From: Nemertoderma westbladi
Lineage: Eukaryota; Xenacoelomorpha; Nemertodermatida; Nemertodermatidae
Assembly (NCBI GenBank): GCA_032718475.1
Contig: JAUCBJ010008250.1
Span: 1 to 54,693 of the forward strand
Direction of reading: 5' to 3'
Length of the DNA stretch: 54,693 nucleotides
Below the pieces are notes generated by a model. It saw only the letters and a program-made list of their open reading frames with translations, had not been told where the DNA came from and did no database searches. How positions within the stretch are numbered: position 1 is the first letter of the stretch; the number at the start of each line of letters is the position of its first letter. Positions 1-9,790 of this stretch are shown here, piece by piece. The translations under genes were made by a program, and so were the position numbers.

Positions 1-328
1 GTGCTACCTTAGTAAACAATACAGTTAATGCTGTACTGGACTCAGTTTCTGTTAACAAATCATCTATAATTAATAAATCTCGACTATTGACTAATCTATC
101 TATATTTTCAGGCAAACCTTTGTAAAGGTGAGTAATACCAGGAATAGTCGGGGGATTGCTCCCGTAACAATACAATACTCGCAAAGGGGCTTCGTTGAAG
201 CAGCCATTCTTGTGTTTAATTAAATTCCCCACAAAGGTTGACTTTCCGGAACCAGATGGTCCAGAAATTATCATACTCGTTCCCATTTGAAAGTTTAAAT
301 TATATGGGCCTGAATTAAAGTCAGCCAT
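1..328 (-). CDS. P-loop ATPase, virus-like, C-terminus outside window
   Basis: Reading leftward from an ATG at 328 gives an open frame of 109 codons to the window edge, with no intron signal. About 22 residues in there is a clear Walker A motif (GPSGSGKST). Near residue 89 there is a hydrophobic strand ending in two acidic residues (LLIIDD), a good Walker B. Between them are short motifs (LYCYG, KGLPENID) that I associate, from memory, with a P-loop family scattered through invertebrate genomes next to virus-like genes; I could not verify this. The compact spacing and shared strand with the next two genes suggest a virus or large DNA transposon, in which such ATPases often package DNA. ATP binding is well supported; a packaging role is inference. 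A host nucleotidase or kinase remains possible. Confidence 0.6.
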   Translation of the reverse strand, partial: MADFNSGPYNLNFQMGTSMIISGPSGSGKSTFVGNLIKHKNGCFNEAPLRVLYCYGSNPPTIPGITHLYKGLPENIDRLVNSRDLLIIDDLLTETESSTALTVLFTKVA

Positions 329-541
329 TTATTATTATTAAGATATATCAACAATACAATATAATATAATATCAATATCAATATCAATAAACCAACACCA
401 TTACTATGTATATAACAATAATTGATGCAACTATAATATTAGAGTACTGTATATTTAATTAACATATGACACAACTACAGTATGTGACGTTCGCCGCAAC
501 AAAAGGTGCTATTTCCAATTATAGTATAGACAGATGTAATT

Positions 542-994
542 TCAAGCATGGTGAGCATCTTTATACGCGAAATAATGATAGGTAACATCGGCGGTTTGGA
601 AATCACTTCCCGAGAATTTCGCGCTTATGATTTTTTTATGTTCGCTGCTAAAAAAATAAGGAATATAGTAACAACAGCGTCGTACTACGTTTCTATAAAA
701 AATATTCTCCAATATTGTAAATAAATCTCCGGGATCATTACTTTTCGCAGAAATATAAGTTATATTGCGAGGCTCTTTCCAATAAAAGGGTTGGTATCTT
801 GCCAACTTTATATTAAACTTAGATATGGGTGCGCGACAAATAGGACAAATTTTAGAACAATAATTATTCATTTCGGAATATTGTACAATACATTGTACGC
901 AAGTTGCATGTTTATTTTCACATTTATAATAATCTCGATGTTTTTGCAATAACTTAGAATAGCAAACTGGGCATTTTTCATTTAAAATATCCAT
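542..994 (-). CDS. Small RING-finger protein
   Basis: A 150-residue intronless ORF whose first 55 residues hold a complete C3HC4 RING pattern: C8, C11, C25, H29, C32, C35, C50 and C53, the last pair in the typical CPIC setting. Such domains usually recruit an E2 enzyme and transfer ubiquitin, so an E3 ligase role is likely but unproven. The rest (residues 60-150) is basic and aromatic-rich and I do not recognise it. The gene sits 213 bp from the ATPase gene, on the same strand, in very AT-rich DNA with no splice signals. Small intronless RING genes beside ATPase genes are common in large DNA viruses and their integrated relatives. Start chosen at the first ATG, 7 codons before the first zinc ligand. 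Confidence 0.65.
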   Translation of the reverse strand: MDILNEKCPVCYSKLLQKHRDYYKCENKHATCVQCIVQYSEMNNYCSKICPICRAPISKFNIKLARYQPFYWKEPRNITYISAKSNDPGDLFTILENIFYRNVVRRCCYYIPYFFSSEHKKIISAKFSGSDFQTADVTYHYFAYKDAHHA

Positions 995-1159
995 TTTCCA
1001 AATTTTAAAGTAAATTGAAAATAATTACCACAATACACAACAACAACAACAAACAAAACTGTTATACTGTATATACAAATACTACTACAATTTTCGATTA
1101 TTTAAAAACAACAAAATTTTATATATAATCATAAAATATTTATAATATAGAGGGAAAAG

Positions 1160-1606
1160 TCAAGAATCAATGATATTATCAACATATTCAACATTATCCG
1201 CTGATTCTTCAGGTTCGATAAAGGATTCTTTTGAAATCATTACAATAAAGAAAGACATAATTTCGTAGGGGCTATGTCGATTTAGCCGTATTTCAAACTT
1301 TTCACCAGCTTCGTTGTATTGTGTAATAAAAATAAATCCTTCTATCATGGCTAATAGTAAGATGCTGGTTAATTTTCCTCCCCCATGCTCAGCTTTCAGG
1401 TTGTAATCTAAAAGATGAATACTATTATCTGAAGCATCAATATCGATTGAGCTTAAAACTTTCCTGGCTTTTTCAGAAAACTCAATTTTATATTTATCAT
1501 CTCCCTGACGGTAAATTGTATAATCAATAACAATATAGGCTTGACCATCTTCTGCAAAAAATGAATGCCTTACCATTGGCATAACCATATTGGAATCAGA
1601 AGACAT
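1160..1606 (-). CDS. Unknown 148-residue protein in virus-like block
   Basis: Intronless ORF on the same strand as the ATPase and RING genes, 165 bp upstream of the RING start. The protein has no cysteine, an acidic C-terminal tail and a hydrophobic stretch around residues 80-95 that could be a buried helix or strand. I recognise no family. A TATAA-like stretch lies just upstream of the ATG (about 1618-1626, minus strand), but such strings are frequent in DNA this AT-rich. The claim that it is a real gene rests on the long open frame in AT-rich DNA, balanced amino-acid composition and co-orientation with its neighbours. It is most likely a third gene of the same insertion. Confidence 0.45.
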   Translation of the reverse strand: MSSDSNMVMPMVRHSFFAEDGQAYIVIDYTIYRQGDDKYKIEFSEKARKVLSSIDIDASDNSIHLLDYNLKAEHGGGKLTSILLLAMIEGFIFITQYNEAGEKFEIRLNRHSPYEIMSFFIVMISKESFIEPEESADNVEYVDNIIDS

Positions 1607-1779
1607 TATTTAATTTATTTTATTATAAATCAAACAAACAAAGTAAAAACTTTTAAACTAAAACCATTACAAATGATTAATTGCGATTAAAGCAAGAGAT
1701 TATATATATAAGATATTTTCAAAAATAATACAGGTCTTAAACTGAGAAATAGCCTAAATTCGGTTTATTGATTGGATGA

Positions 1780-2430
1780 TTAGCCGGTGGGTAACTACTG
1801 TATAAACAAAAAAATTATTGCGTAATAATCACTAATGCTCGTATACGCGTAGCTAGAACGTGACGGAATCTCATGTATCATACTGCTTGGTTTGTTGATT
1901 TGGCGACAGCAGTCGTGGAGTTGGCAATCAATATAACATATGCATGATGCGTGTAGTTGGTGGCCACGTTGTCACCATATACAGTATACAGTGGTTGGTT
2001 GCGTGGATAGGAAATAACTATGGAAATATTCGTATACGTGTAGCTAGAACGTGGCGGAATTTCAACACGTATCATAATAGCGTTGGGGTAGGCAGGCCGC
2101 TTGGTTGGTTGGATTGGTGACAGCCGTCGAGGGGTAGCCGTGCGTGGTGGTGGTGGTGGTGAGTTGGCAATCGATTCGATATAATAGCGTAGTGGGGGCT
2201 AGCCATGCGATGAGAAGTTAGGTTACGCGAAGATGAATATGCGATGGTTGGTTGATGCAACGACGCGAATCAATACTCGCGAGTGGTAACAGTTGTCGAG
2301 TAAGGTAGGCATCGCGAGGTTAGGCTACGCGTAGGTGATAAGCAACGATTGGTTGAAGGCAACAATATTGATGGTGACAGATGGTCATTAAACACCACGA
2401 TTTAGCACCGGAATTTGGCATTTTTAATAG
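1780..2430. repeat. Degenerate repeats of about 195 bp; no gene seen
   Basis: Two segments starting near 1838 and 2031 share the string tagctagaacgtg followed by cggaat, with a shared ttggcaatc string and repeated ggttggttgg runs around them. A third, more diverged unit follows to about 2400. The short ORFs here are biased by the repeats and look spurious. Nothing coding is supported between the virus-like block and the duplicated segment. Confidence 0.4.
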
Positions 2431-2504
2431 CCCTCTGAGATGCAGCCCGTAGCCCAGGCTAGGGAGGAGTTCGGTGAGAACTATGCTTCTCCTACTACTA
2501 ATAT

Positions 2505-3030
2505 GGAATAATATAGTATAATATGGAATAATATGGTATTGTTTTTAAGTGGTTAAGTTATTAAGTGTTACTGTATGATCGCTAATATTATTTTACATGC
2601 TACTCCAAAAAAGAGGGAGTGGCAGAAAATGTTAAAATGTCCACCGCATTACAATAATACAAGAAATCTTATATGAGTTGGGGGACAACTGGTAAGAGCT
2701 GGGGACAACTTATATGAGCTGGGGACAACTGATATGAGCTGAGGATAAACTGGCTGATTATAGTGTAGGGACAACGGGAGTGCAAACATGGACATGGGAA
2801 TAAAACGTGGACAGGGAAACAGACGTGGTTGGACAGACGGATATCCAACGCGACATGGGGAGACCTGTTGTGGACAAGGGAACACCAAATGGTCGGAGAC
2901 GCGGATAACCTATACGGACAACTGGAGAACCAAAAAGGACAACTGGACACCCAATATGGATATTCCAACACAGAATAGCAAACTAGTCTGCAATACTCGA
3001 CAAAAACAAAAATAAATCCTGAATTGAATA
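2505..3030. repeat. Microsatellite and minisatellite tract (copy 1)
   Basis: A run of the decamer aatatggaat/aatatggtat (2505-2540) is followed, from about 2670, by imperfect units built on 'atgagctggggacaac' and then on 'ggacaactgg'. The tract is matched at 26470-27075, where the decamer array is much longer. ORFs on both strands here are repeat-driven and are not called. Confidence 0.6.
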
Positions 3031-3274
3031 AATAACAGACGGTTTGTGAGGAACTGGCTATTGGCTACAGTCATATCTGCGCTGTCACTCTCTTTAGGAT
3101 GCTAACCTTTTATTTAGGTAATGGAATTATTCTGTGAGAAAACGTTTCTCTGCTTTGAAGAATAAATCAAACACTATTCATAGAGGAGGGTTATATTATC
3201 ACAGCAAATTATTAAATGAAAAATTACGATAAAAAAGCTAAATGAATACTTTATGAATTAAATAATAAACTAAC

Positions 3275-3454
3275 CTGTTCTAGAATCAAACCGGATTTAG
3301 TTCCATTGTTTCCATCGTCACATAAGGGAACATCCAACCCAAAGTTGATGAGGTACAACTTCCCTTCTTTATCGCCGCAGACGCCTGTTGGATTTACTGG
3401 CGAAAGGAAAAGAGCTGACAGCAGAGAAAATAGTTTAAGACTTACCGGTAACAT
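3275..3454 (-). CDS. Orphan first exon of fibrinogen-related gene (copy 1)
   Basis: Sixty codons from an ATG at 3454 encode a signal peptide (hydrophobic core around residues 7-17) and a short mature start with C26 and C45. The frame ends at a CAG followed by GTTAGT, a good donor in phase 0. It is nearly identical to exon 1 of the gene at 25112-27784; I see only two residue differences, at positions 6 and 36. The matching downstream exons are absent here: homology to copy 2 stops near 2505, before the place where exon 2 would lie, and the DNA to the left belongs to an unrelated block. It is either an orphan exon or spliced to something outside the window. The intact frame suggests recent loss or residual use. 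Confidence 0.6.
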
Positions 3455-3715
3455 TTTTACAGTATTTGTAAATAACTTGTAACTAAAGTTAAGATAATTT
3501 TCTGTTAAAGAATGGTTTTAATGCCCTAAAAATCCTCCTATTTATACACTTTTGACAAAGGCAATTACTTATGCAATGAATAAAGTCTTATAAAGGCAAT
3601 CAAAGGCGGCAAGTATTAAGACCTTTATAGAACAATTATTAGTAACTACCTTAGTGTAGATACCATTGTATGTTAATTTATCACTTTAAATTACATTCTT
3701 ATGATTAACAGTTAG
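3455..3715 (-). promoter_or_regulatory. Probable promoter/5' flank of fibrinogen-related exon 1 (copy 1)
   Basis: This stretch lies immediately upstream of the exon-1 ATG on the minus strand. It is conserved with 27785-28045 and, in part, with 8815-8950 and 31200-31340. Reading toward the gene it holds runs such as aggcaatcaaagg and a TATA-like 'tataaatagga' (minus strand, about 3538-3548). Conservation alongside exon 1 in every copy suggests the promoter travels with the exon. No transcription start can be proven. Confidence 0.35.
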
Positions 3716-4330
3716 AGCCAAACTGCCTGGCGCCTGGCTATCCGTTACAGACAGACTGCTGGCGCCTAGCTACCAGTTACAGACAGACTGCTTGGCGTCT
3801 GGCTACCAGTTACAAACTGACTGCTGGCGCCTAGCTACCAGTTACAGACAGACTGCTTGGCGCCTGGCTACCAGTTACAAACTGACTGCTGGCGCCTAGC
3901 TACCAGTTACAGACAGACTGTTGGCGCCTGGCTACCAGTTACAAACTGACTGCTGGCGCCTGGCTACCAGTTACGTTACAGACAAGGGCGTCGCAGCGGT
4001 GTAAAGGATTTCTCGTGCCTTTGAGCACAATAAGATCCTAAACGGCTTTTTAAGTATCTCAAAGTTTCCGTTTACTGTTTTGGTTTCTCCTCGGCGGAAA
4101 GACTGACTCGCATAGAACACGGTCCTTCAACGACTTGTTATAATCGGGAGCTTAGCTCCCAGTTACAGACAGCTGGCGCCTAGCTACAAGTTACCGACAG
4201 ACTGCTGGCGCCTGTCTATCAGGAACAAACATACTGCTGGCGCCTGTCTGCCAGTTACAGACAGGCGCGTCGCAGCGGTGTAAAGGATTTATCGTGCCTT
4301 TCAGCACAATAGGATCCTAAGCGTATTTTT
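3715..4330. repeat. Tandem 'ggcgcctagctaccagttac' array with internal tandem duplication
   Basis: Units of roughly 31-40 bp built on 'ctggcgcctagctac' and 'cagttaca' repeat at least seven times from 3715 to 3980, then again at 4155-4265. Each block is followed by the same downstream sequence (gcagcggtgtaaaggattt, then tcgtgcctt, then cctcggcggaaagactga), so array plus flank is tandemly duplicated (about 3715-4150 and 4155-4460). Copy 2 has a shorter version at 28055-28310. The piece starting gcagcggtgtaaagg also occurs alone at 24869-24925. No gene is seen. Confidence 0.6.
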
Positions 4331-4942
4331 AAGTATCTCAAAAATAATTCCTAATGTTAATACACTCGTTTACTGTTTTGGTTTCTCCTCGGCGGAAAGA
4401 CTGACTTGTAAATAGCTCGCATAGAACACGGTCCTTCAACGACTTGTTATAATCGGACTTCCTCAACCGTTTCAAGATAGTACTAAATCACAGTGATTTC
4501 TATTTTCCAGATGTTATTAATGTCTTCATTGGTATAAAAAATAGCGTGAGGTACGTAACACCATAGAAAACCTCTGGGAAGAGAGAAAAAGAGAAACCGG
4601 ATGAGGGGTGGTTTGGGTTCGTTAGGAACCAAAGTATAACATCGAAAAATTATACAATCCAAATAATTGTAACCAAAAGTATAATACACAAAATATAGTA
4701 TTTTAGTCGTTTCTGGACTAAAATACTAACAGTCTAAAATGTCTAACAGGTCTAAAAGGAAAATAGGTTGCTAAAACAGTCGTAAGAAACTGGGCAATAG
4801 TGCAAACACCAGGTTACCTTCTCTGTCCAAACGGGGGTGCGACCGAATTGGACGCCGAAAGTTAGCTGCTACTTTATCCTACGACTTAGGTTTGACCGAA
4901 GGTCGCTCCAATGAGTCTGCGGGCAGAGTGCGCAAGTTTTAG
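4331..4942. other. Noncoding stretch, copy 1
   Basis: The stretch is matched in part by 28205-28625. Copy 1 has an extra piece (about 4423-4590) absent from copy 2. A short palindrome made of 'tagtattttagtcgtttc' and its partner 'tggactaaaatacta' sits at 4697-4730. The ORF at 4483-4689 is AT-driven and interrupted in copy 2, so it is not called. Confidence 0.4.
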
Positions 4943-4950
4943 CTAGAGGG

Positions 4951-6160
4951 GGATCTAGGACACTTCCCCCCCGGACACTTCCCCCCCGCCCAAGTAGGAC
5001 ACTTCCCCCCCGGACACTTCCCCCCCCGGACACTTCCACCCCGGACACTTGCCCCCCGGACACTTCCCCCCCAGTTAAACTATTAAAATTAATCTTGGTG
5101 CATCAAAGCAATAAACAAAAGTTAAAGATGGTTACAGGACAAGTTGCATCTAGACAAGTTTTTTCAAAATTATAAAAGAAATATTTTTATAGTCAAATTT
5201 TGTTTGTTTTTCTTTTAATTCCTTTAATTCTTTTAATTTCTTTTAATTGGGGGCTGCCGCCCACAAACCCCCGCTTCTTTTCTTGGGGGCTGCCGCCCCC
5301 AAACCCCCGCTTCTTTTCTTTGGGGTTATCGCCCCCAGACCCCGGCATTTCCCTGAGTGCCCGTGGTGAAAGACTTAAGACCACTTTGAAACAATTAATT
5401 CATGTTTGTATCATCAGATAATAAATTGACTAAGCCTAAAGTAGGAGCTGTATTGAATGTTAACCAATTTAATATATAAATTACTACAATATTATATAAT
5501 TCAACAAAATCCTATTAAAAATATTGCAAGTAACCAGGAAATTTAATATGTAGTGTGTATAATATCTATATAATACCGGTATGTATAGTAGTAATATACA
5601 GTATATATCAATATGTAATGCTGAACACAGAATACAGGTCGACGCATGTCGATTTTACCCTGGAGAGGTATAATTTTGATTGCAACAATAATATTCATCA
5701 CCATCTGCTACAATTTGAAGAAGACTATTACATAATAATACCTATAATTAAAACAATTAATTATTATAATTCTATAGTTAATAAAAACAGTATATCATTC
5801 CGGTGATGGAATTTATAGGTCATCTAATATAATTAATTGTTTTAAGATTAGCAAACAATACGATGTAATTGCATTGATAAAACCCATAAATAAAACTTGG
5901 ATATAAAATGTAAAATCGGGATGCAAAAGATCACTTTCTGAGCTAAGAAAGGAAAATTGGATACAACTTATCTGGATACAAGCGGTCCGTTTACCTTACA
6001 AAATGAAAAATACGAATGTGCGAAGTTAAGAACAGTCGGGGGGGAAGTGTCCGCGGGGGGGAAGTGTCTGGGGGGGAAGTGTCCGGGGGGGAAGTGTCCT
6101 ACTTGAGCGGGGGGGGAACTGTCCGGGGGGAAGTGTCCGGGGGGGAAGTGTCCGAACACC
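4951..6160. mobile_element. Non-autonomous DNA transposon with minisatellite-like GC-rich inverted ends
   Basis: A 1,210-bp insertion flanked by the 8-bp direct repeat CTAGAGGG (4943-4950 and 6161-6168). In copy 2 the same locus (near 28636) has a single 'ctagagggctgg' and no insertion, which is direct empty-site evidence. Both ends carry several head-to-tail units of 'ggacacttcccccc' in inverted orientation (about 4957-5076 and 6037-6154), each interrupted at a matching place by a 'caagtaggacac' unit. The outermost ends are GGATCTAGGACACTT and, inverted, GGTGTTCGGACACTT. The interior is AT-rich and encodes no transposase I can recognise. The 8-bp target duplication and repeated subterminal motifs fit a hAT-type element mobilised in trans; the superfamily is inference. 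Confidence 0.8.
5248..5345. repeat. C-rich hairpin repeats inside the inverted-end element
   Basis: Three units of about 36 bp each hold a near-perfect palindrome (gggggctgccgccccc), followed by 'aaacccccgcttcttttctt'. The third unit is degenerate. They interrupt the AT-rich interior and would fold into strong hairpins on either strand. The ORFs crossing them are products of the repeat. Confidence 0.6.
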
Positions 6161-6169
6161 CTAGAGGGC

Positions 6170-6868
6170 TGGTTGGCCACATGCTCGGTTCTCAGTGGGA
6201 ACTAGCCACGCTCCTACGCCCCATCGATACTAGGCGAAGTAAAGGAGAGTATAGGAACAGTCCAGCCCGACTGCTGAGAAACTGAGTCAAGATGGCGGGC
6301 CAGGGGGCTGCCATCTACAAGGCTGAGTGTTTCTGACTGCTGATTTTGTGAAATGTAGCCTCTTATGAACCCGGTGTTTGGGGTCAATACGTAGTTGACC
6401 CCTAATTATCACTTGTTAAGGATAGTGGTCTTTCCTTAGCAAGGATCTGTTAAATACACGTTAAATCATGATTAATATTGACTGGCAAACTCCATAATCG
6501 TATGCACTGCAACGTTATGTTATAGAGTTTTTATTGGCTATAATAATAATTCCCAGGTTGAATGAAGCAAGGCCAAATAATAGGAAAGGGGACGGCAAAT
6601 AAGGTGAGGCTCTCCCATTGGGTAAATGTTATTGGGAGAGAGGCCCAGGGTGATGTTACAATGTTGCTACTGCAGTGGGTTTATTAGTGATTAGGGGTGA
6701 CTGTGAAGTACAAGGCCGTTGTATATTGGATGGCAAATGGGTGAGGGTTGAATTAAGGAATGCGGATGGCGATAATTTGGGAAATATTATATACATATTA
6801 TAATATATATTAGAATTACGAGGGAGTGTAGATTCTATAGGGCTTCATACTAAGGCGTGAAAATCGAC
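6170..6868. other. Noncoding stretch, copy 1
   Basis: Collinear with 28637-29420 in copy 2. It contains no open frame conserved between the copies, which argues against a gene. A string that occurs once here (taggcgaagtaaaggagag, 6231-6249) is doubled in copy 2 around a 31-bp minisatellite. I see nothing else supportable. Confidence 0.4.
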
Positions 6869-6869
6869 T

Positions 6870-8590
6870 ACAAGCGGTTACATCGCGTTTCGGCGACTGT
6901 CGCGTTTTACTACTACTACAATCAACATGCTGCATTGCAGCTGCGGCTGTCGACAAAATTGTGCCACCACAACTCCCTATCAGCCATGACATTTGCTAGT
7001 TCATCCTCATCTTTAAAGCCAGTGTCTTTTAAGATGCCACTCTAGAAAGTCATGGGCTGTCCACCATGCTTATTCGCTCAATATGGCCGCCACAGCACTA
7101 AATTATGCATTGGCTGGTCCTCACGGTGAAAGCAATGTCCTGCAAAGCGGAGGCGGTTCAAGCTAGGGGAGACTAATTGAACATATCTAATGTTTTATAG
7201 AGTCAGATTGGAGATGTGTTCATTCTACTTGACACAATGAACCCGGCGCAGAATTCTTGTGAATGTGCCATCCAGAGATGTGGTATCCTCTGCAGTTAGA
7301 GCCCAGCATGGACTCCTCCCATAAGAGTATTGGTACTACTACTGCCATAAATAATCGAACCTTAAGGTTTCGTTTTATTCTATGGGACTTCCAAATCCTG
7401 GACAAACTATTTAACGCTGCCCATGCCTCCCCCTTACGTATCCGAAGGTCTTCACCTGACTTTCTGCTCCATGATCCCAAGTAGCAGAAGTCATCCACGT
7501 GCTCAAGCCAGCCATCCTTGGAGCTTATGCCATTACGATCAGACATTTCTTGAGGGCTGTCTAGGTTGACTGTAATGATTTTAGTCTCTTGGAATTTACA
7601 AAACAAAACACTAGAAGCAACCTGCTCCAATGAGTAGAGGAGCCTTTGGGGCCCCTCTAGTGATTCTAACAGTATCCATAAGTCATCAGCAAAGTCTAGA
7701 TCAGTAAGGTACTTTGCTGGATTTCCTCTACTTCTTGTGCCAGTAGGGGGTGTTACCACTGTTACCGTCACCCCATCCTTATTAAGATGATCTAAGGACA
7801 AGCGTAGAACATAATCAACAACAATTACGAATAAGAATGGCGCAAGTGTGTCAACCTGAAGGACTCCCCATAAGACTTCGAATGGATCTGTGTCACCATC
7901 AGCAGTAGACACAAATGTGGTGGAACCATCGCACAGTGATCTGATAGCTGCAATAATTTCCTCAGAAATCCCATATGCTGCAAGTTTGCTGAACATACGT
8001 GGTCGGGAGACTGAAGTCCTTAAAGAAGTCAACAAAGATAATAGCCAGTTGTCTGTCTTTCTTTATCGATAACTCTTCGATTATCCATCAGTGTGCCAGA
8101 ATAGACTCCATCATCCCACGACCTTTACGGAACCCATTTTGGTTCCCACGTAACAGTCTCTCAACAGGATCCCTGATGCGATTTAGTAGAATTCTGTTGT
8201 AAAGCTTTGAAGCAATCGAGATTAGTGACATTTGAGATTCCACTAAAAGATCCACGGGTTGTTAGGTTGCCCTTCTTTGGGGTTGGGACCAACTTATTTG
8301 TTTTCAGATCTTGAAGGACTATCTTTGTCCTATACATGTCCACAATAGTGGGGTGAATGAGCTCCAAGCACTGAGGAATTTTAAAGACCTCAGGGGGCAC
8401 GTCATCTACTCCACTGGCACGATTGGTCGTGAAGCTCCGATGTAGCTGCGGTCTTGATTTCAGCAAAGGAGACGTCACCAATGGGGATATCTGTTAGCAC
8501 AGACTCCAATACATGATGTACCTCAAAGTTATCAGGCAATAACCTTTCATTGTTTAGAAGCTTCTCAACGTGGTCCTTCCAACCGTCCAA
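6870..8590 (-). pseudogene. Decayed LINE reverse transcriptase, 3' half (copy 1)
   Basis: Reading leftward, ORF pieces at 8590-8402, 8481-8161 and 8035-7220 form one reverse transcriptase broken by frameshifts. The upstream piece has the palm-entry string GVDDVPPEVF. The longest piece (271 residues) has the motif B region GVLQVDTLAPF, where the usual glycine of LQGD is valine, and a FADD motif C that keeps both aspartates. The C-terminal tail continues to about 6870 as 'LANVMADREL', interrupted by a stop. No endonuclease domain remains. It is a 5'-truncated non-LTR element of the CR1/RTE/L2 type; I cannot place the clade. Copy 2 (29430-30975) shares the glycine change and the frameshifts, so decay preceded the duplication. 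Confidence 0.75.
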
Positions 8591-8724
8591 CTCTCAACCT
8601 ATATTCTTTATATTCTCCTATATTCTTCTCTTTTTTTGACAAGATTATTTTTTAGTACTGATAATGTTTTTAGCAGTTTGGCAAACAATACATTTTTTTT
8701 GAGTGTATAAACCGGGCTTAAGGA

Positions 8725-8950
8725 AATATCTAACCCGCACTTGATGTGCTACAACTTCCCTTCTTTGTCGCAGGCGTCCGTTGGATTTACTGGCGAAAGG
8801 AAAAGAGCTGATGCAATCAATAAAGTATCATAAAGGCAATCAAAGGCGGCAAGTATCAAGACCTTTATAGAACAATTATTAGTAACTAACCTTAGTATAG
8901 ATACTACGGTGTGTTAGTTATCACATTAAATTACATTCTTGTGATTATCG
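8725..8950 (-). pseudogene. Relic of fibrinogen-related exon 1 and promoter
   Basis: Strings from exon 1 (cttcccttctttgtcgc, then ttggatttactggcgaaagg) run directly into strings from its upstream flank (atgcaatcaataaagta, aggcaatcaaaggcggcaag). This matches 3275-3720 but with the signal-peptide part and some of the promoter deleted. Frame and ATG are lost, so no protein is expected. A twin lies at 31105-31335 in copy 2. Confidence 0.65.
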
Positions 8951-8959
8951 GTCACAGAC

Positions 8960-9210
8960 AGATACACCGCGTCATGGCAACTGTTGCGTTCGGCAAGAGT
9001 CGTGATTCGGCAATAAAGTTACGTTTCGGCAAAAAAGATGCATTTCGGCAAAAAGTCGCAATTTGGAAAAAGTCACGATTCAGCAATACAATTTGCGTTT
9101 AGGCAAAATATTTGCGTTTCGGCAAAAAGATTCGTTTCGAAAAAAAAGTTGCATACCGGCATTGCGTAAATTTTTTTTGTTTTTTTTTGTGGGGGGGGGG
9201 GGGGGGGGTT
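8960..9210. repeat. 'tttcggcaaaaa' minisatellite ending in an 18-G tract
   Basis: Imperfect units built on 'gtttcggcaaaaa' with interspersed 'agtcgcaatttgg' run to about 9150. A T-rich stretch and then 18 consecutive G (9191-9208) follow. The array is longer in copy 2 (31360-31701). The ORF at 8911-9102 is a repeat artefact. Confidence 0.6.
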
Positions 9211-9274
9211 GTGGCGCCTCAATAACGAAATAACGACAACAATTGCAGGATATGATGTGTAGTATAAATTACTT

Positions 9275-9411
9275 TTACACCGCAGTTATTCTTTACCTTA
9301 AGGCTGTTTGTTGGTACCAATAATGGAAAGCTGACCCTGCAAGGATTCCAATGGTACCAACAAACAGCTACAGTATAAGGTACCTACAGTAGAAGAATAA
9401 CTGCGGTGTAA
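9275..9411. mobile_element. 137-bp foldback element
   Basis: The ends are inverted copies of TTACACCGCAGTTATTCTT, and the inner arms pair again over 'ctgtttgttggtacca', so the unit folds into an almost complete hairpin. It lies in a segment of about 340 bp (9272-9620) that is missing from copy 2, where 'agtataaattact' runs directly into 'attatactgtataatg'. It is probably a miniature inverted-repeat element; its target duplication is not clear. Confidence 0.6.
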
Positions 9412-9654
9412 CTGGTGTAATATCGCTGTAGACATTTAAACGCTTGTAACTAAAGATTGAAAGCAAAAATAAAAATTCTGGCTCTCCCAGTCAGTGGTCG
9501 GGAGGTGAAACTATCTCTGTTTCAAATTTCATGCAATCTCATTAAAATTTGTAGAAAAATTAGGGGGGGGGGGGGGGGGTGTCACTGAATTACGTGACTA
9601 TATTCTGGGACATGGTGTATACTGTATAATGAATCTTTAATCTACATAGTGGTG

Positions 9655-9790
9655 TACTGTTAAGTAACTGTATGATAGTTACTGTTACTGTAGTTACTAT
9701 ATTATAGTTACTGCTACTTATTGTAGTTACTGCTACTTATTGTAGTTACTGCTACTTATTGTAGTTACTGCTACTTATTGTAGTTATTGT
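9655..9790. repeat. 'gtagttactgctacttatt' minisatellite
   Basis: Four to five near-perfect 19-bp units in copy 1; copy 2 has about two (31830-31870). The following DNA to about 10510 is AT-rich and noncoding. It is collinear with copy 2 and probably includes the 3' UTR and downstream flank of the Ly6 gene. Confidence 0.6.

Noticed and set aside
2649-3015. ORFs on both strands in the 'ggacaac' minisatellite, conserved in copy 2
   Set aside because: Conservation follows from the duplication; the frames are repeat-driven and lie in intron 1 of the fibrinogen-related gene in copy 2.
5555-5806. 83-codon ORF inside the inverted-end element as a transposase fragment
   Set aside because: AT-rich, isoleucine/tyrosine/asparagine-biased, with no catalytic motif; chance in AT-rich DNA is likelier.
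8911-9102. ORF in the 'tttcggcaaaaa' array, also at 31301-31753
   Set aside because: Translated minisatellite with repeating RFGKK-type peptide in several frames.
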